The position numbers were made by a program, and so were the translations under genes. From assembly GCA_001898225.1 (NCBI GenBank), contig MKTJ01000058.1, positions 128,132 through 192,131 on the forward strand: 64,000 bases of DNA. The letters run 5' to 3'. Under the pieces are notes generated by a model that saw only the letters and a list, made by a program, of their open reading frames with translations, ran no database searches and was not told the DNA's origin. Positions 53,558-61,542 of this stretch are shown here, piece by piece (within the stretch, counting starts at the first letter, position 1; each line of letters starts with the position of its first letter). Origin of the DNA: Chloroflexi bacterium 54-19. Lineage in GTDB: Bacteria; Chloroflexota; Chloroflexia; Chloroheliales; Chloroheliaceae.

Positions 53558-54073
53558 ATGTCAAACGCTAATGAATCAACGCAGGCTAAAACCACGCTGG
53601 CTAAGCTGACCGAGCTAAACGCGGCGGTCCTCGATGTTACCGGGGACGTAACCGAGGCCGAGTGGCAGCTTAATTCCGTCTCGGAGAACTGGCCGCTTGG
53701 CCTGTTGTTGTCACATATCGGGAACGGCTACAACAACGTGGCGGGCTGGATTCAGAAAGTCCTGGACGGCCAACCGTTGACCGTTACCGCCGACGAGATT
53801 GACGAGGCTAACCACGAGGCCGCCGAAGCCTATACTCCCCAAAGTGGACCTGAACTCCTGGCCCTGTTGAAGACCAAAATGGACAACCTGACCAAACTGG
53901 TCGAGGGTTTGAGCGATGCCCAGATGGCCCAAGCCGCTCCAATGACCCTTATCGGCGGGCGCGAAGTCACCCCGGCTTTCCTGGTCGAGCGCGTCCTGAC
54001 CCACCACACCAGAGGCCACCTGGAAAGTTTCCGGCTGACCCTGGCGAGTGTCCGCGACGAAATCACGGCTTAA
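53558..54073 (+). CDS. DinB-family protein
   Basis: 171 residues, a four-helix bundle of the DinB/YfiT type. The metal-binding histidines are visible at LLLSHIGNGYNN and THHTRGHLES. Members are thiol-dependent S-transferases or stress proteins; the substrate is unknown. AGGAGG precedes the ATG by eight bases, one of the strongest ribosome sites in the window. Followed by a VOC protein gene 16 bp on. Confidence 0.85.
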   Translation: MSNANESTQAKTTLAKLTELNAAVLDVTGDVTEAEWQLNSVSENWPLGLLLSHIGNGYNNVAGWIQKVLDGQPLTVTADEIDEANHEAAEAYTPQSGPELLALLKTKMDNLTKLVEGLSDAQMAQAAPMTLIGGREVTPAFLVERVLTHHTRGHLESFRLTLASVRDEITA

Positions 54074-54089
54074 GCGGGGAGTTCGCTTC

Positions 54090-54506
54090 ATGTTTGACTG
54101 GCAACCAAATCGCTCGATGCTGGGGGCCACGGTCATTCCCGAACTGGCCTATCCCGATGTGCTGGAAGCTAGCGAGTGGTTGTGCCGGGTCTTTGGTTTT
54201 ACTGAACGGCTGCGGATTGGCAACCACCGGGTCCAGCTTACGGTCGGGAACGGCGCGGTAATCGTCACCCAGGCCCAGCCCGGCCAGAGTGCCAACCATG
54301 CACATTCACTATTGGTACGGGTTACGGATGTGGACCGCCATTTTGAACAAGCCCAGTCGCAGGGGGCCAGAATTTTACAAGCGCCGGCCACCTTTATGTA
54401 TGGCGAACGGCAGTATAACGTGGCGGACCCAGGCGGTCACGTCTGGACTTTCTCGCAGACCGTCGCCGATATTGACCCGGCGGACTGGGGCGGGATCCTG
54501 GCCTAA
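54090..54506 (+). CDS. Glyoxalase/bleomycin-resistance (VOC) family protein
   Basis: 138 residues from the ATG at 54090 (GGGGAG eight bases before). One VOC domain of the usual length, with paired beta-alpha-beta units: VIPELAYPDVLEASEWLCRV at the start and YNVADPGGHVWTFSQ at the end. His and Glu metal positions are only partly evident. Could act on a toxic small molecule or simply bind one. Co-transcribed with the DinB gene. Confidence 0.85.
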   Translation: MFDWQPNRSMLGATVIPELAYPDVLEASEWLCRVFGFTERLRIGNHRVQLTVGNGAVIVTQAQPGQSANHAHSLLVRVTDVDRHFEQAQSQGARILQAPATFMYGERQYNVADPGGHVWTFSQTVADIDPADWGGILA

Positions 54507-54524
54507 TTTGCACCCGTATCCCGG

Positions 54525-54564
54525 CGTTTCCAGAAATTTTAATTGGAAACGTCGTTTTTATTTT
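54525..54564 (+). terminator. Rho-independent terminator
   Basis: 8-bp stem CGTTTCCA / TGGAAACG, 11-nt loop, tail TCGTTTTTATTTT, about 20 bases behind the VOC gene. It occupies the first part of the 301-bp gap 54507-54807. Confidence 0.87.
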
Positions 54565-54606
54565 CCACTGATAATGGTTTGTATGTAAAGAAAAGCGTCT
54601 TCAACT

Positions 54607-54660
54607 TGTCATTTCGAGCGCAGCGACACCCTACGTGTGTGACTTCGCTACAGAATGACA
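54607..54660. repeat. Short copy of the TGTCATTC/GAATGACA element
   Basis: 54 bp from TGTCATTT to GAATGACA, with the shared internal word GCAGCGACACCC. It is followed by three ACTAAAAACT-like direct repeats to 54693; the rest of the gap, to 54807, shows no gene. Confidence 0.75.
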
Positions 54661-54807
54661 AAAACTAAAAACTGAACACTAAAAACTAAAAACTCTGCCT
54701 TATAAATAGCCTGAATTTCCGTTTTCTGCTAGAATAAAAAAGTACCACGCTGCTATTATCCCGCTACCCCTTAGAATTACCCAACCGGGTGTCAGGAGCC
54801 GCGATTT

Positions 54808-55056
54808 ATGGATATTTTCGAATATAAGACCTTGATTGTGCAGGATATAAGTTCGTTCCCAGGCCCGCACGTGACCGATATTGACGGCCAGAGTCTGCTC
54901 GAAGATTTAGGCGATGGGGAAGGCGAAAGCTATAACTATATTCCTTTGCACCAGGCCCTCAACCAGTTTGGCCGGGAAGGCTGGCAGATTGACCAGGTTG
55001 TCTATCACGTCATTGATGGCGCTATCATGATTCTTAAACGCCCGGCTGCTCACTAA
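54808..55056 (+). CDS. Small DUF4177-like protein
   Basis: 82 residues. The pattern EYKTLIVQ at the start, LNQFGREGWQIDQVV in the middle and MILKRP at the end is that of DUF4177-type small proteins, here with an acidic insertion of about 25 residues. AGGAG precedes the ATG by about ten bases. Ends 16 bp before glcF and is probably co-transcribed with it. Function unknown. Confidence 0.7.
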   Translation: MDIFEYKTLIVQDISSFPGPHVTDIDGQSLLEDLGDGEGESYNYIPLHQALNQFGREGWQIDQVVYHVIDGAIMILKRPAAH

Positions 55057-55072
55057 TAAACAGGAAGAAAAG

Positions 55073-56506
55073 ATGAGTCTCGAAATTAACCGCACAGGGA
55101 AGCGCGGACCGATAGATTTTAACCAGGTCGAGCCGGTCAAATTTCCCGGCTTCGTGATGACCGATGGCCCCAGCTACGATGACATGACCCGGTGTATCCA
55201 CTGCGGCCTGTGTCTGCAAAATTGCCCGACCTACCGCGAGACCGGCATGGAGACCGAGTCGCCCCGGGGCCGCCTCTATTTGATGCGTTCTTTCGCCGAG
55301 GGGAATATTGCCGCCGATAACCCGAACCTGAACAAGCACCTCAACTTGTGTTTGCAGTGCCGGGCCTGCGAAACGGCCTGTCCGAGCGGGGTCAAGTACG
55401 GTCACCTGATTGAAAAGACCCTGGACGAACTCAACCACCGGCCCGAAGTGCAGGAGAAGCAGCGCAACCTGACCCAGAACGTGATACGCTGGCTGGTCTT
55501 CCGCCAACTTTTTCCCAAGCCGCAAAATATGCGCCTGTTCGGGCTCGGCTCCCGGCTTTACCAGCGCACCGGGCTGCAAAGCCTGACCCGCAAGATGGGC
55601 CTGTTGAAACTGCCGGTCTGGGACAAAATCGGCCTGGGCAAAATAGGCGACCTCGAAGCGATGATGCCGCCTATCAGCCAGCCTATTTTTACGCCCCCGG
55701 AAAGCGAATTCGTCCCGGCCCGGACGCAGCAGCGTTACCGGGTGGCCCTCTTTAGCGGCTGTATCATGAGCGTGGCCCTGGCCCGCGTGAACGAGGCGAC
55801 CGTGCGCGTCCTGACCCGTAACTATTCCGACGTAGTTATCCCGCATGCCCAGAGTTGCTGCGGCGCGCTCAACATCCACAACGGTGACCGCGATTACGGC
55901 CAGGAGATGGCCCGCCACAATATCGACGCCTTCGAGGCTGCCGAGGAAAAGTTTGGCGAACTTGACGCCATCATTATCAACGCGGCGGGGTGCGGTTCGA
56001 CCCTGAAAGAATACGGCCAGTTGCTCGAAAACGACCCGGCCTATCACGAACGGGCCGCCCGGTTCGCCAATAAGGTACGCGACATCAGCGAATTCCTGGC
56101 CGGGATTGAATTCAACCGCGACTTTGGCCGTCTCGAAAAGACCGTGACCTACCAGGACGCCTGCCACCTGATTCACGCCCAGCGGATTTCGAAGCCGCCC
56201 CGCGTTTTGCTCAAAGCCATACCGGGCCTGGACCTTATCGAGATGCGCGACAGCGATAAATGCTGCGGCAGCGCCGGGGTCTATAACGTCACCCAGTACG
56301 ACATGTCCATGCGGATTCTCGACCACAAGATGGAGCGGGTGGCCGAGACCGGGGCGAGTTGCATCGCCAGCGGGAATCCGGGCTGCCATATCCAACTCCA
56401 ACTTGGCGTCAAACGGTCCGGCCTCAACGAAAGCCGCGAGGAACCGGTCGAGGTCGTCCACCTGGTGGAATTGCTCGACCAGGCTTACCGGGCAGGTGAA
56501 AAATGA
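55073..56506 (+). CDS. glcF: Glycolate oxidase iron-sulfur subunit-like protein
   Basis: 477 residues. Two 4Fe-4S motifs, C41-x2-C44-x2-C47-x3-C51 and C93-x2-C96-x2-C99-x3-C103, precede two CCG domains (AQSCCGALN, SDKCCGSAGV), the order in GlcF and related electron-transfer subunits. It would pass electrons from a flavoprotein oxidising glycolate or lactate. No GlcD or GlcE is next to it; a separate flavoprotein overlaps it downstream by four bases (ATGA), so the true partner is uncertain. It is longer than E. coli GlcF (407), with the extra between the clusters and the first CCG domain. Confidence 0.87.
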   Translation: MSLEINRTGKRGPIDFNQVEPVKFPGFVMTDGPSYDDMTRCIHCGLCLQNCPTYRETGMETESPRGRLYLMRSFAEGNIAADNPNLNKHLNLCLQCRACETACPSGVKYGHLIEKTLDELNHRPEVQEKQRNLTQNVIRWLVFRQLFPKPQNMRLFGLGSRLYQRTGLQSLTRKMGLLKLPVWDKIGLGKIGDLEAMMPPISQPIFTPPESEFVPARTQQRYRVALFSGCIMSVALARVNEATVRVLTRNYSDVVIPHAQSCCGALNIHNGDRDYGQEMARHNIDAFEAAEEKFGELDAIIINAAGCGSTLKEYGQLLENDPAYHERAARFANKVRDISEFLAGIEFNRDFGRLEKTVTYQDACHLIHAQRISKPPRVLLKAIPGLDLIEMRDSDKCCGSAGVYNVTQYDMSMRILDHKMERVAETGASCIASGNPGCHIQLQLGVKRSGLNESREEPVEVVHLVELLDQAYRAGEK

Positions 56507-57483
56507 TAGAAACGCGCTTTACCCGTCTCTTTGGCGTCGAGCGGCCCATCGTGCAGGGCGGCCTGGCCCACCTGGCTTACGCCGGGTTGGCGGCGGCGGT
56601 CTCGAACGCGGGCGGTCTCGGCCAGATAACCGTCGCCAGTTTTCCCGACCGGGAAGCCTTGCGGGAAGAAATCCGGTTGTGCCGGAGCCTGACGGATAAG
56701 CCGTTTTCTCTCAATTTCGCCCTGGGGCAGCGTCCCCTGAACGACTTGCTCGATTTGGCCCTCGAAGAAGGGGTCCGCCACGTCAGTTTTACGGCGGGCA
56801 ACCCCGAAGCGATGATAAAGCAGATTCAAAGCAGCGGCCTTGAAGGGGAAGTGAAGATACTGGTGCTGGTCGCCGGGGTCCGGGCTGCCCAGAAAGCCGA
56901 GTCGCTGGGGGCGCATACCGTCATAGCGGTCGGCTACGAAGGCGGTGGGCACCTGGGGCGGGACGACATTGGGTCGCTGGTGCTGATACCGCGTATCCTC
57001 GATGCTGTAAAAATCCCGGTGCTTGCCAGCGGCGGGATTGGTGACGCGCGAGGTTACGCCGCCGCTCTCGCGCTGGGGGCGGAGGGTATCGAGATGGGGA
57101 CGCGTTTCGTGGCGACCCAGGAATGTATCGCCCACGCCAATTACAAGCAAGCCCTGGTCGCGGCCCAGGAGACCCAGACCGTTGTCATCGAGCGGAGTAT
57201 TGGCCGTCCGGCCCGCGTTTTGCAGGGCGAGTGGCCCACCAAAATTGCCGCCGTGGAAGCCAGCGACCCACCCCCGACCATCCAGGAGTTGCTGCCCTAT
57301 ATAGCCGGGGAGCGCAATAAACGGGCGGCGTTGGAAGGGGTGCTGGACGAAGGCTTTGTCTGGGCCGGGCAGGTCGCCGGGCTTATCCATGATGTACCGA
57401 CGGTCCGGGAATTGCTAGACCGCATGAGTGACGGCGCGGAAACAATTATCAAGAAATTGGCGGCAAATCTGCGCCCATCCTGA
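56503..57483 (+). CDS. Nitronate monooxygenase / FabK-like FMN enzyme
   Basis: 326 residues, a TIM barrel that binds FMN. Motifs: PIVQGGLAHLAYAGLAAAVS at the start, GYEGGGHLGR, LASGGIGDARGYAAALALGA and EMGTRFVAT at the phosphate site. These are shared by 2-nitropropane dioxygenases and by the enoyl-ACP reductase FabK; the sequence alone does not separate them. Its ATG overlaps the stop of glcF, implying coupled translation. Cytoplasmic. Confidence 0.88.
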   Translation: MIETRFTRLFGVERPIVQGGLAHLAYAGLAAAVSNAGGLGQITVASFPDREALREEIRLCRSLTDKPFSLNFALGQRPLNDLLDLALEEGVRHVSFTAGNPEAMIKQIQSSGLEGEVKILVLVAGVRAAQKAESLGAHTVIAVGYEGGGHLGRDDIGSLVLIPRILDAVKIPVLASGGIGDARGYAAALALGAEGIEMGTRFVATQECIAHANYKQALVAAQETQTVVIERSIGRPARVLQGEWPTKIAAVEASDPPPTIQELLPYIAGERNKRAALEGVLDEGFVWAGQVAGLIHDVPTVRELLDRMSDGAETIIKKLAANLRPS

Positions 57484-57490
57484 AAAATTC

Positions 57491-57523
57491 TGCTATACTA
57501 TAAAACGCCGGAACATAGTATAG
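57491..57523 (+). promoter_or_regulatory. Extended -10 promoter within an inverted repeat
   Basis: TGCTATACT is an extended -10 (TGnTATACT). It overlaps the left arm of a perfect 9-bp inverted repeat CTATACTAT / ATAGTATAG with 13 bases between. A protein bound to the repeat would cover the promoter of the small gene at 57615. Confidence 0.5.
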
Positions 57524-57614
57524 AAAAAACCGGAGTTTATTCTCAAGAAATTTCAGTAAATTTACTATCAATGGAACCCGGCCAGGCCGGTTGAAACCAG
57601 AGGAGAGACGGAAG

Positions 57615-57776
57615 ATGCACTCGATTATGGATGCCGAAGAATTAGACAAGAAATTACTAGCCGAGCAAATCGCGGAAGCTAACCGGTTGCGGCCCCTTCT
57701 CTGGCTGCTCGTGTTTATCGCCCCGCTGGGCCTGATTCTGGGTCTGCTTTTTGGTATAGCAATCGGCGGCTGGTAG
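57615..57776 (+). CDS. Small single-helix membrane protein
   Basis: 53 residues from the ATG at 57615 (GGAG nine bases before). An acidic/amphipathic head (MDAEELDKKLLAEQIAEANR) precedes one membrane helix rich in Leu and Gly that ends in GGW. Likely a small regulatory or accessory membrane peptide. The promoter-like sequence above and the terminator below support it as a separate gene. Confidence 0.62.
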   Translation: MHSIMDAEELDKKLLAEQIAEANRLRPLLWLLVFIAPLGLILGLLFGIAIGGW

Positions 57777-57820
57777 TCCGGGGCCGTCTCTGACGGTAGG
57801 CAGACATTCGCGGTAAATCA

Positions 57821-57867
57821 AAAAGGGTAAACGTGCTGGAAAAACAACGTTTACCCTTTTGCATTTT
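57821..57867. terminator. Bidirectional Rho-independent terminator
   Basis: 14-bp perfect stem AAAAGGGTAAACGT / ACGTTTACCCTTTT with a 12-nt loop, T-rich on both sides. It lies between the convergent genes ending at 57776 and 57878. Confidence 0.88.
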
Positions 57868-57877
57868 AAAAAGTTTG

Positions 57878-58348
57878 TTATTTCGACCCTTGTGAAGACA
57901 GGTTCAGCAGGGTAGTGCCACCGTGTTCCAACCAGTAGCTGAAAACATTCCCGCTGAGGCCCGGTTGAGGGTTCGTGGGCGCGGTCCTGGTAGTTGGGGC
58001 CGTCAGGGCCAGCGGTGTTTCGGCGGGCAGGTTCGGGGTGGAGTGGTCCGAAACCTGGCTCAGGTGGGCCGAGGCCGGGGCGTGCCCATAAATGGCGGGT
58101 AGTTCGGCGGCGCCCGCCTGGGAATAGTAGCAGGCCGGGACCAGCGATAATAGCAAGGCCACCAGCATGATTATACCGATGATGCCGCTGATTCTTTGGA
58201 GACGGGGGTTGGAATAACCATCGTCTTTTTTACGACTGTTTAATTGTTGTTGTTGAGGCGACCCGCCCCCACCGATAGGGCGATTGGCGGAGCGGCGGCG
58301 GCGTTCTTCCTGGGAAGGGCCGCGACGAGGGGGTTCATTTTTAGGCAT
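57878..58348 (-). CDS. Membrane-anchored protein with short outer domain
   Basis: 156 residues. A basic, Gln/Gly-rich cytoplasmic head of ~50 residues, one membrane helix at about 53-75, then a Pro/Thr-rich outer tail. The last 25 residues (NVFSYWLEHGGTTLLNL) resemble only the beginning of the FLxYW-GG-FGLP domain found twice in the secreted protein at 12526-15009, so the gene may be a shortened surface protein. No good ribosome site seen. Confidence 0.6.
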   Translation of the reverse strand: MPKNEPPRRGPSQEERRRRSANRPIGGGGSPQQQQLNSRKKDDGYSNPRLQRISGIIGIIMLVALLLSLVPACYYSQAGAAELPAIYGHAPASAHLSQVSDHSTPNLPAETPLALTAPTTRTAPTNPQPGLSGNVFSYWLEHGGTTLLNLSSQGSK

Positions 58349-58541
58349 AATTTCCAGAAAACTATTCAGGCTAAAAGTTCAAAATTGTACTGTACCGGCC
58401 AGCAGTTTGTCGCTAAAACAGGCAGCATTGTGGCCGGTTTTGAAATAGCATTATACATTATTTCACACCGCCCGCTCAATAAAAACATACTAAGAAAAAT
58501 TGGAAGCGTTTTCGATTTGGGTTTTATCTGATTACAGAGGG

Positions 58542-58550
58542 TGTTATAAT
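58542..58550 (+). promoter_or_regulatory. Extended -10 promoter of the CarH-like regulator
   Basis: TGTTATAAT, a full extended -10, with no convincing -35. It lies 73 bases before the ATG at 58623. Confidence 0.65.
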
Positions 58551-58622
58551 CTGCCGAATTGAATATCAATAAGATAATTTGACTTCTTAAAGAAAATTTA
58601 CGGCCTAATAAAAGGACTTAAA

Positions 58623-59636
58623 ATGGCTGACACCACGCTTGATTTAGCAATTTATAGCATCAAGGCGATGGCGAACATGGCAGGGGTTACCGAGCCGACT
58701 CTGCGGGCCTGGGAAAAACGCTATGACATTCTGGTCCCTGACCGGACCGAAAGCGGGCACCGGCGCTATACCAGGCGAGATATTAACCGGGTAATCTGGC
58801 TCAAACAACGGTTGGCAGAAGGGATGGCGATTAGCCAGGCCGCTTTACTGCTCCAGAGCCAGCCCGACCTGCTTTTTGCAGAGCCAAAGGCTGCCGAAAA
58901 CCGGGCGGTATCCAACCTGATCAGGAAACCTGTCGCTCACCCTGGCCCTACTCCAACCGGGACCGAGGCCGGGCGGGTTCGTTCGCCCCAGGTTTTAACG
59001 ACCCAACTCTTACAGGCTTTCCTGGCCTACGATGAGGCCACCGCAAACGAGCTGCTGGTCGAGGCCACCAGTTTTTATCCGCCGGAAACGGTCTGCGTCA
59101 ATATCATTCAGACGGCCCTGGTTGAACTGGGCGAACACTGGGCCCGCCAGGAAACCACGGTTATCAACGAACATTTTGCTTCCACGATTTGCCGGGGCCG
59201 GATTACGGCCATGCTGGAAGGTCTGCCTTTGCCCCAGCGCGGTCCCCTGGTACTGGCGGCCTGCGCCCCCCAGGAGTTACACGAACTCGGCATTCTCATT
59301 ACGACTTATTGTCTGCGGCGGCACGGCTGGCGGGTCATTTATCTGGGCCAGAATATCCCGGCGGCAGACCTCGAAATCGAGCTAAAACGGCTAAAACCGG
59401 CCCTGGCGGTTTTTTCGGCCAGCCGCTCGGAAACGGCCCGGCACCTGGCTGAAGAAATCTACCCGGTCATAAAGCAGGTCCGGTGTGAAAGTTTGTCCCG
59501 GCTGCTTTTTGGTTATAGTGGGCAGGCTTTTAAGGAAGACCCCGGTTTGCGGGAATTGCTAAAAGATGAACTCTATTTTGGCAACGACGCCCTCGATAGC
59601 GTGGAGTTGATGGAGAAGACTTTTAGCCACAACTAA
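58623..59636 (+). CDS. MerR-family regulator with cobalamin-binding domain (CarH/LitR-like)
   Basis: 337 residues. Residues 10-80 are a MerR winged helix (GVTEPTLRAWEKRYDIL). The rest is the two-part B12 module: a four-helix cap with W173-x9-E183-H184, the signature of adenosylcobalamin photoreceptors, and a Rossmann domain with H220 in ELHELG as the likely lower Co ligand, then RHGWRVIYLGQNIP. In CarH light breaks the Co-C bond and releases DNA, switching on carotenoid genes. The neighbours here are not carotenoid genes, so the target is unknown. It ends overlapping the convergent deaminase gene. Confidence 0.9.
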   Translation: MADTTLDLAIYSIKAMANMAGVTEPTLRAWEKRYDILVPDRTESGHRRYTRRDINRVIWLKQRLAEGMAISQAALLLQSQPDLLFAEPKAAENRAVSNLIRKPVAHPGPTPTGTEAGRVRSPQVLTTQLLQAFLAYDEATANELLVEATSFYPPETVCVNIIQTALVELGEHWARQETTVINEHFASTICRGRITAMLEGLPLPQRGPLVLAACAPQELHELGILITTYCLRRHGWRVIYLGQNIPAADLEIELKRLKPALAVFSASRSETARHLAEEIYPVIKQVRCESLSRLLFGYSGQAFKEDPGLRELLKDELYFGNDALDSVELMEKTFSHN

Positions 59637-60268
59637 TGGGCGACCGCCATTTGAGGATGGCATTCCAGCATGTGGTACTGGAAATTGCCCGCTTCCCGCG
59701 AATAATGCATATACACCAGTTCGACCCCCAGGCCGTGCAACAGACGCAGACCGGGGTGCTGGGGCATCGGGCGGCCACTGGCAAAAATTACCTGGCGGAT
59801 TCCGGCCTGGACAATCGCCTCGCTGCAACCCAGGCACGGTTCACCTGTCACGTAAATCAGGGCTCCTTCGGTCCGGGCCCCCAGGCGGGCGGCGTTGAAA
59901 ATCGCGTTTGTCTCGGAGTGGAGGCAGGGCACGGCGCAGGCGCTATAGGCTGCCCCGCTCGGCAAATCGGCCCGGCCACAGGCGGCGGGATGCGGGAAAC
60001 CACGCGGCACGCCGTTATAGCCGTCCGAAACGACAGTTTTATCCCGGACGATAATAGTACCGTGCCCGGCCTTGGGGCAGTTGGTCATGCGAGAGTTGAG
60101 CATGGCTTTCGCCATAAAGAAGCCGTGCATATCCGGCCTGGCCCCGGTCGAGAGGATGTCCGCGATGGCGCCATACCACTCCTGACGGCTGTTTTGCCGG
60201 TCGAAGGTGTCCATCTGCGCTTCAAATCCGTCAAACTCGCTGTAATCCAACCCCTCAATATAGCTCAT
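59633..60268 (-). CDS. dCMP/cytidine deaminase-family protein
   Basis: 211 residues. The zinc site of the deaminase fold is visible: CLHSETNAI (H and E; the usual HAE is HSE) and GEPCLGCSEAI (PCxxC). The layout and GYNGVPRGFPHP loop are those of dCMP deaminase/ComEB proteins. It would convert dCMP to dUMP for thymidylate synthesis. An N-terminal extension of about 45 residues precedes the core. Followed upstream on the same strand, 22 bp away, by the aminotransferase. Confidence 0.85.
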   Translation of the reverse strand: MSYIEGLDYSEFDGFEAQMDTFDRQNSRQEWYGAIADILSTGARPDMHGFFMAKAMLNSRMTNCPKAGHGTIIVRDKTVVSDGYNGVPRGFPHPAACGRADLPSGAAYSACAVPCLHSETNAIFNAARLGARTEGALIYVTGEPCLGCSEAIVQAGIRQVIFASGRPMPQHPGLRLLHGLGVELVYMHYSREAGNFQYHMLECHPQMAVAH

Positions 60269-60289
60269 GTGCCCCTACCCCTTGTTTTG

Positions 60290-61492
60290 TTAAGCTTCAA
60301 TAACCCGTTTCATGCGAGCCAGACCTTCCCGCAGGTTTTCCAGGGAATTCGCGTAAGAAAGCCTTAAAAAACCTTCCCCCGCCTCCCCGAAGGACGCCCC
60401 GGCCAGTAAAGCCACGCCGCCATCGTAGAGCAGTTTATCGGCCAGTTCCCGCGAGGTGTAGCCCGTGCCTCGAATGTCCGGGAAGGCATAAAAAGCCCCG
60501 ACCGGCGGCGCGCACTTCACGCCCTTGATGTCGTTTAACATTTCCACCACGACCGCCCGCCGCCGGGTAAATTCGGCCAGCATGGTTTCGACGCACTCCT
60601 GCGGGCCATCCAGGGCGGCGACCCCGGCCATCTGGGTAAAACTGGCCGTACAGGAGTTGCTATTGACCATGAGGCGGGTCATGGGCTGCGCCAACCAGCC
60701 CGGCACCAGGCCGTAGCCGAGCCGCCAGCCGGTCATGGCGTAGGCCTTGGAGAAACCGTCCAGGACGATGGTGCGTTCGCGCATGCCGGGCCGGGTCGCC
60801 ACCGATTCGTGGACCCCACCGTAGAGCAGGCGGCTGTAGATTTCGTCCGAGAGGACCACCAGGTCGTGTTTGACGGCGATTTCGGCGATGCGGTCGAGGT
60901 CTTGCGGGTCGAGCACGCTGCCGGTCGGGTTTTGCGGTGAGTTGATAATCAGGAGTTTGGTGCGCGGCGTGACCAGCCGTTCCAGTTCGTCGGGGTCCAA
61001 ACGGAATTCGCGTTCGACCTTTAGCGGCAGCGGGACCGCCTTGCCATCGACGTAATCAATCATGGAGCGGTAAATCGGAAAACCGGGATCGGGATAGATA
61101 ACCTCGTCGCCGGGGTTGACCAGGGCCAGGATGGCGTAGAAAAGGACCGGTTTCGCGCCCGGCGTCACGATAACATTTTCGGGGTCGGCCCAGTCGAGGC
61201 CGCGAGAGCGGGCCAGGTCGCGGGCAATCGCCTGGCGGAGTTCGGGCAAGCCGTTGGAAGGACCGTAATGGGTATAACCGGCGCGCAGGGCCTGGATGCC
61301 TGCTTCGACGATGTGGGGCGCGGTATCAAAATCGGGCTCACCGATTTCAAAGTGGATAACCGAGCGGCCCTGGGCTTCGAGTAAGCGGGCCTTGCGTAAA
61401 ACTTCGAAAGCGCCTTCGGTGCCAAGCTTGCCGGAGCGTTCGGCCAGGTAATGCTCGGCCAGGTCCGGTTCCTGGGGTGAATAGGTTGACAA
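60290..61492 (-). CDS. Class I/II PLP aminotransferase
   Basis: 400 residues, fold type I. Visible: THYGPSNGLPELRQAIA, the SPQNPTGSVL loop, the pyridine-binding DEIYSRL, and the Schiff-base Lys in GFSKAYAMTGWRLGY. Aspartate/tyrosine-type group; the amino acid is not decidable. The start is a TTG with AGGAGG four bases before. It carries a ~20-residue N-terminal tail before the core. Confidence 0.9.
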   Translation of the reverse strand: MSTYSPQEPDLAEHYLAERSGKLGTEGAFEVLRKARLLEAQGRSVIHFEIGEPDFDTAPHIVEAGIQALRAGYTHYGPSNGLPELRQAIARDLARSRGLDWADPENVIVTPGAKPVLFYAILALVNPGDEVIYPDPGFPIYRSMIDYVDGKAVPLPLKVEREFRLDPDELERLVTPRTKLLIINSPQNPTGSVLDPQDLDRIAEIAVKHDLVVLSDEIYSRLLYGGVHESVATRPGMRERTIVLDGFSKAYAMTGWRLGYGLVPGWLAQPMTRLMVNSNSCTASFTQMAGVAALDGPQECVETMLAEFTRRRAVVVEMLNDIKGVKCAPPVGAFYAFPDIRGTGYTSRELADKLLYDGGVALLAGASFGEAGEGFLRLSYANSLENLREGLARMKRVIEA

Positions 61493-61542
61493 GGTTCCTC
61501 CTGGGATGGGTTGGGTAAGTTAGAAAAGCCCTGCTGAAGGGG

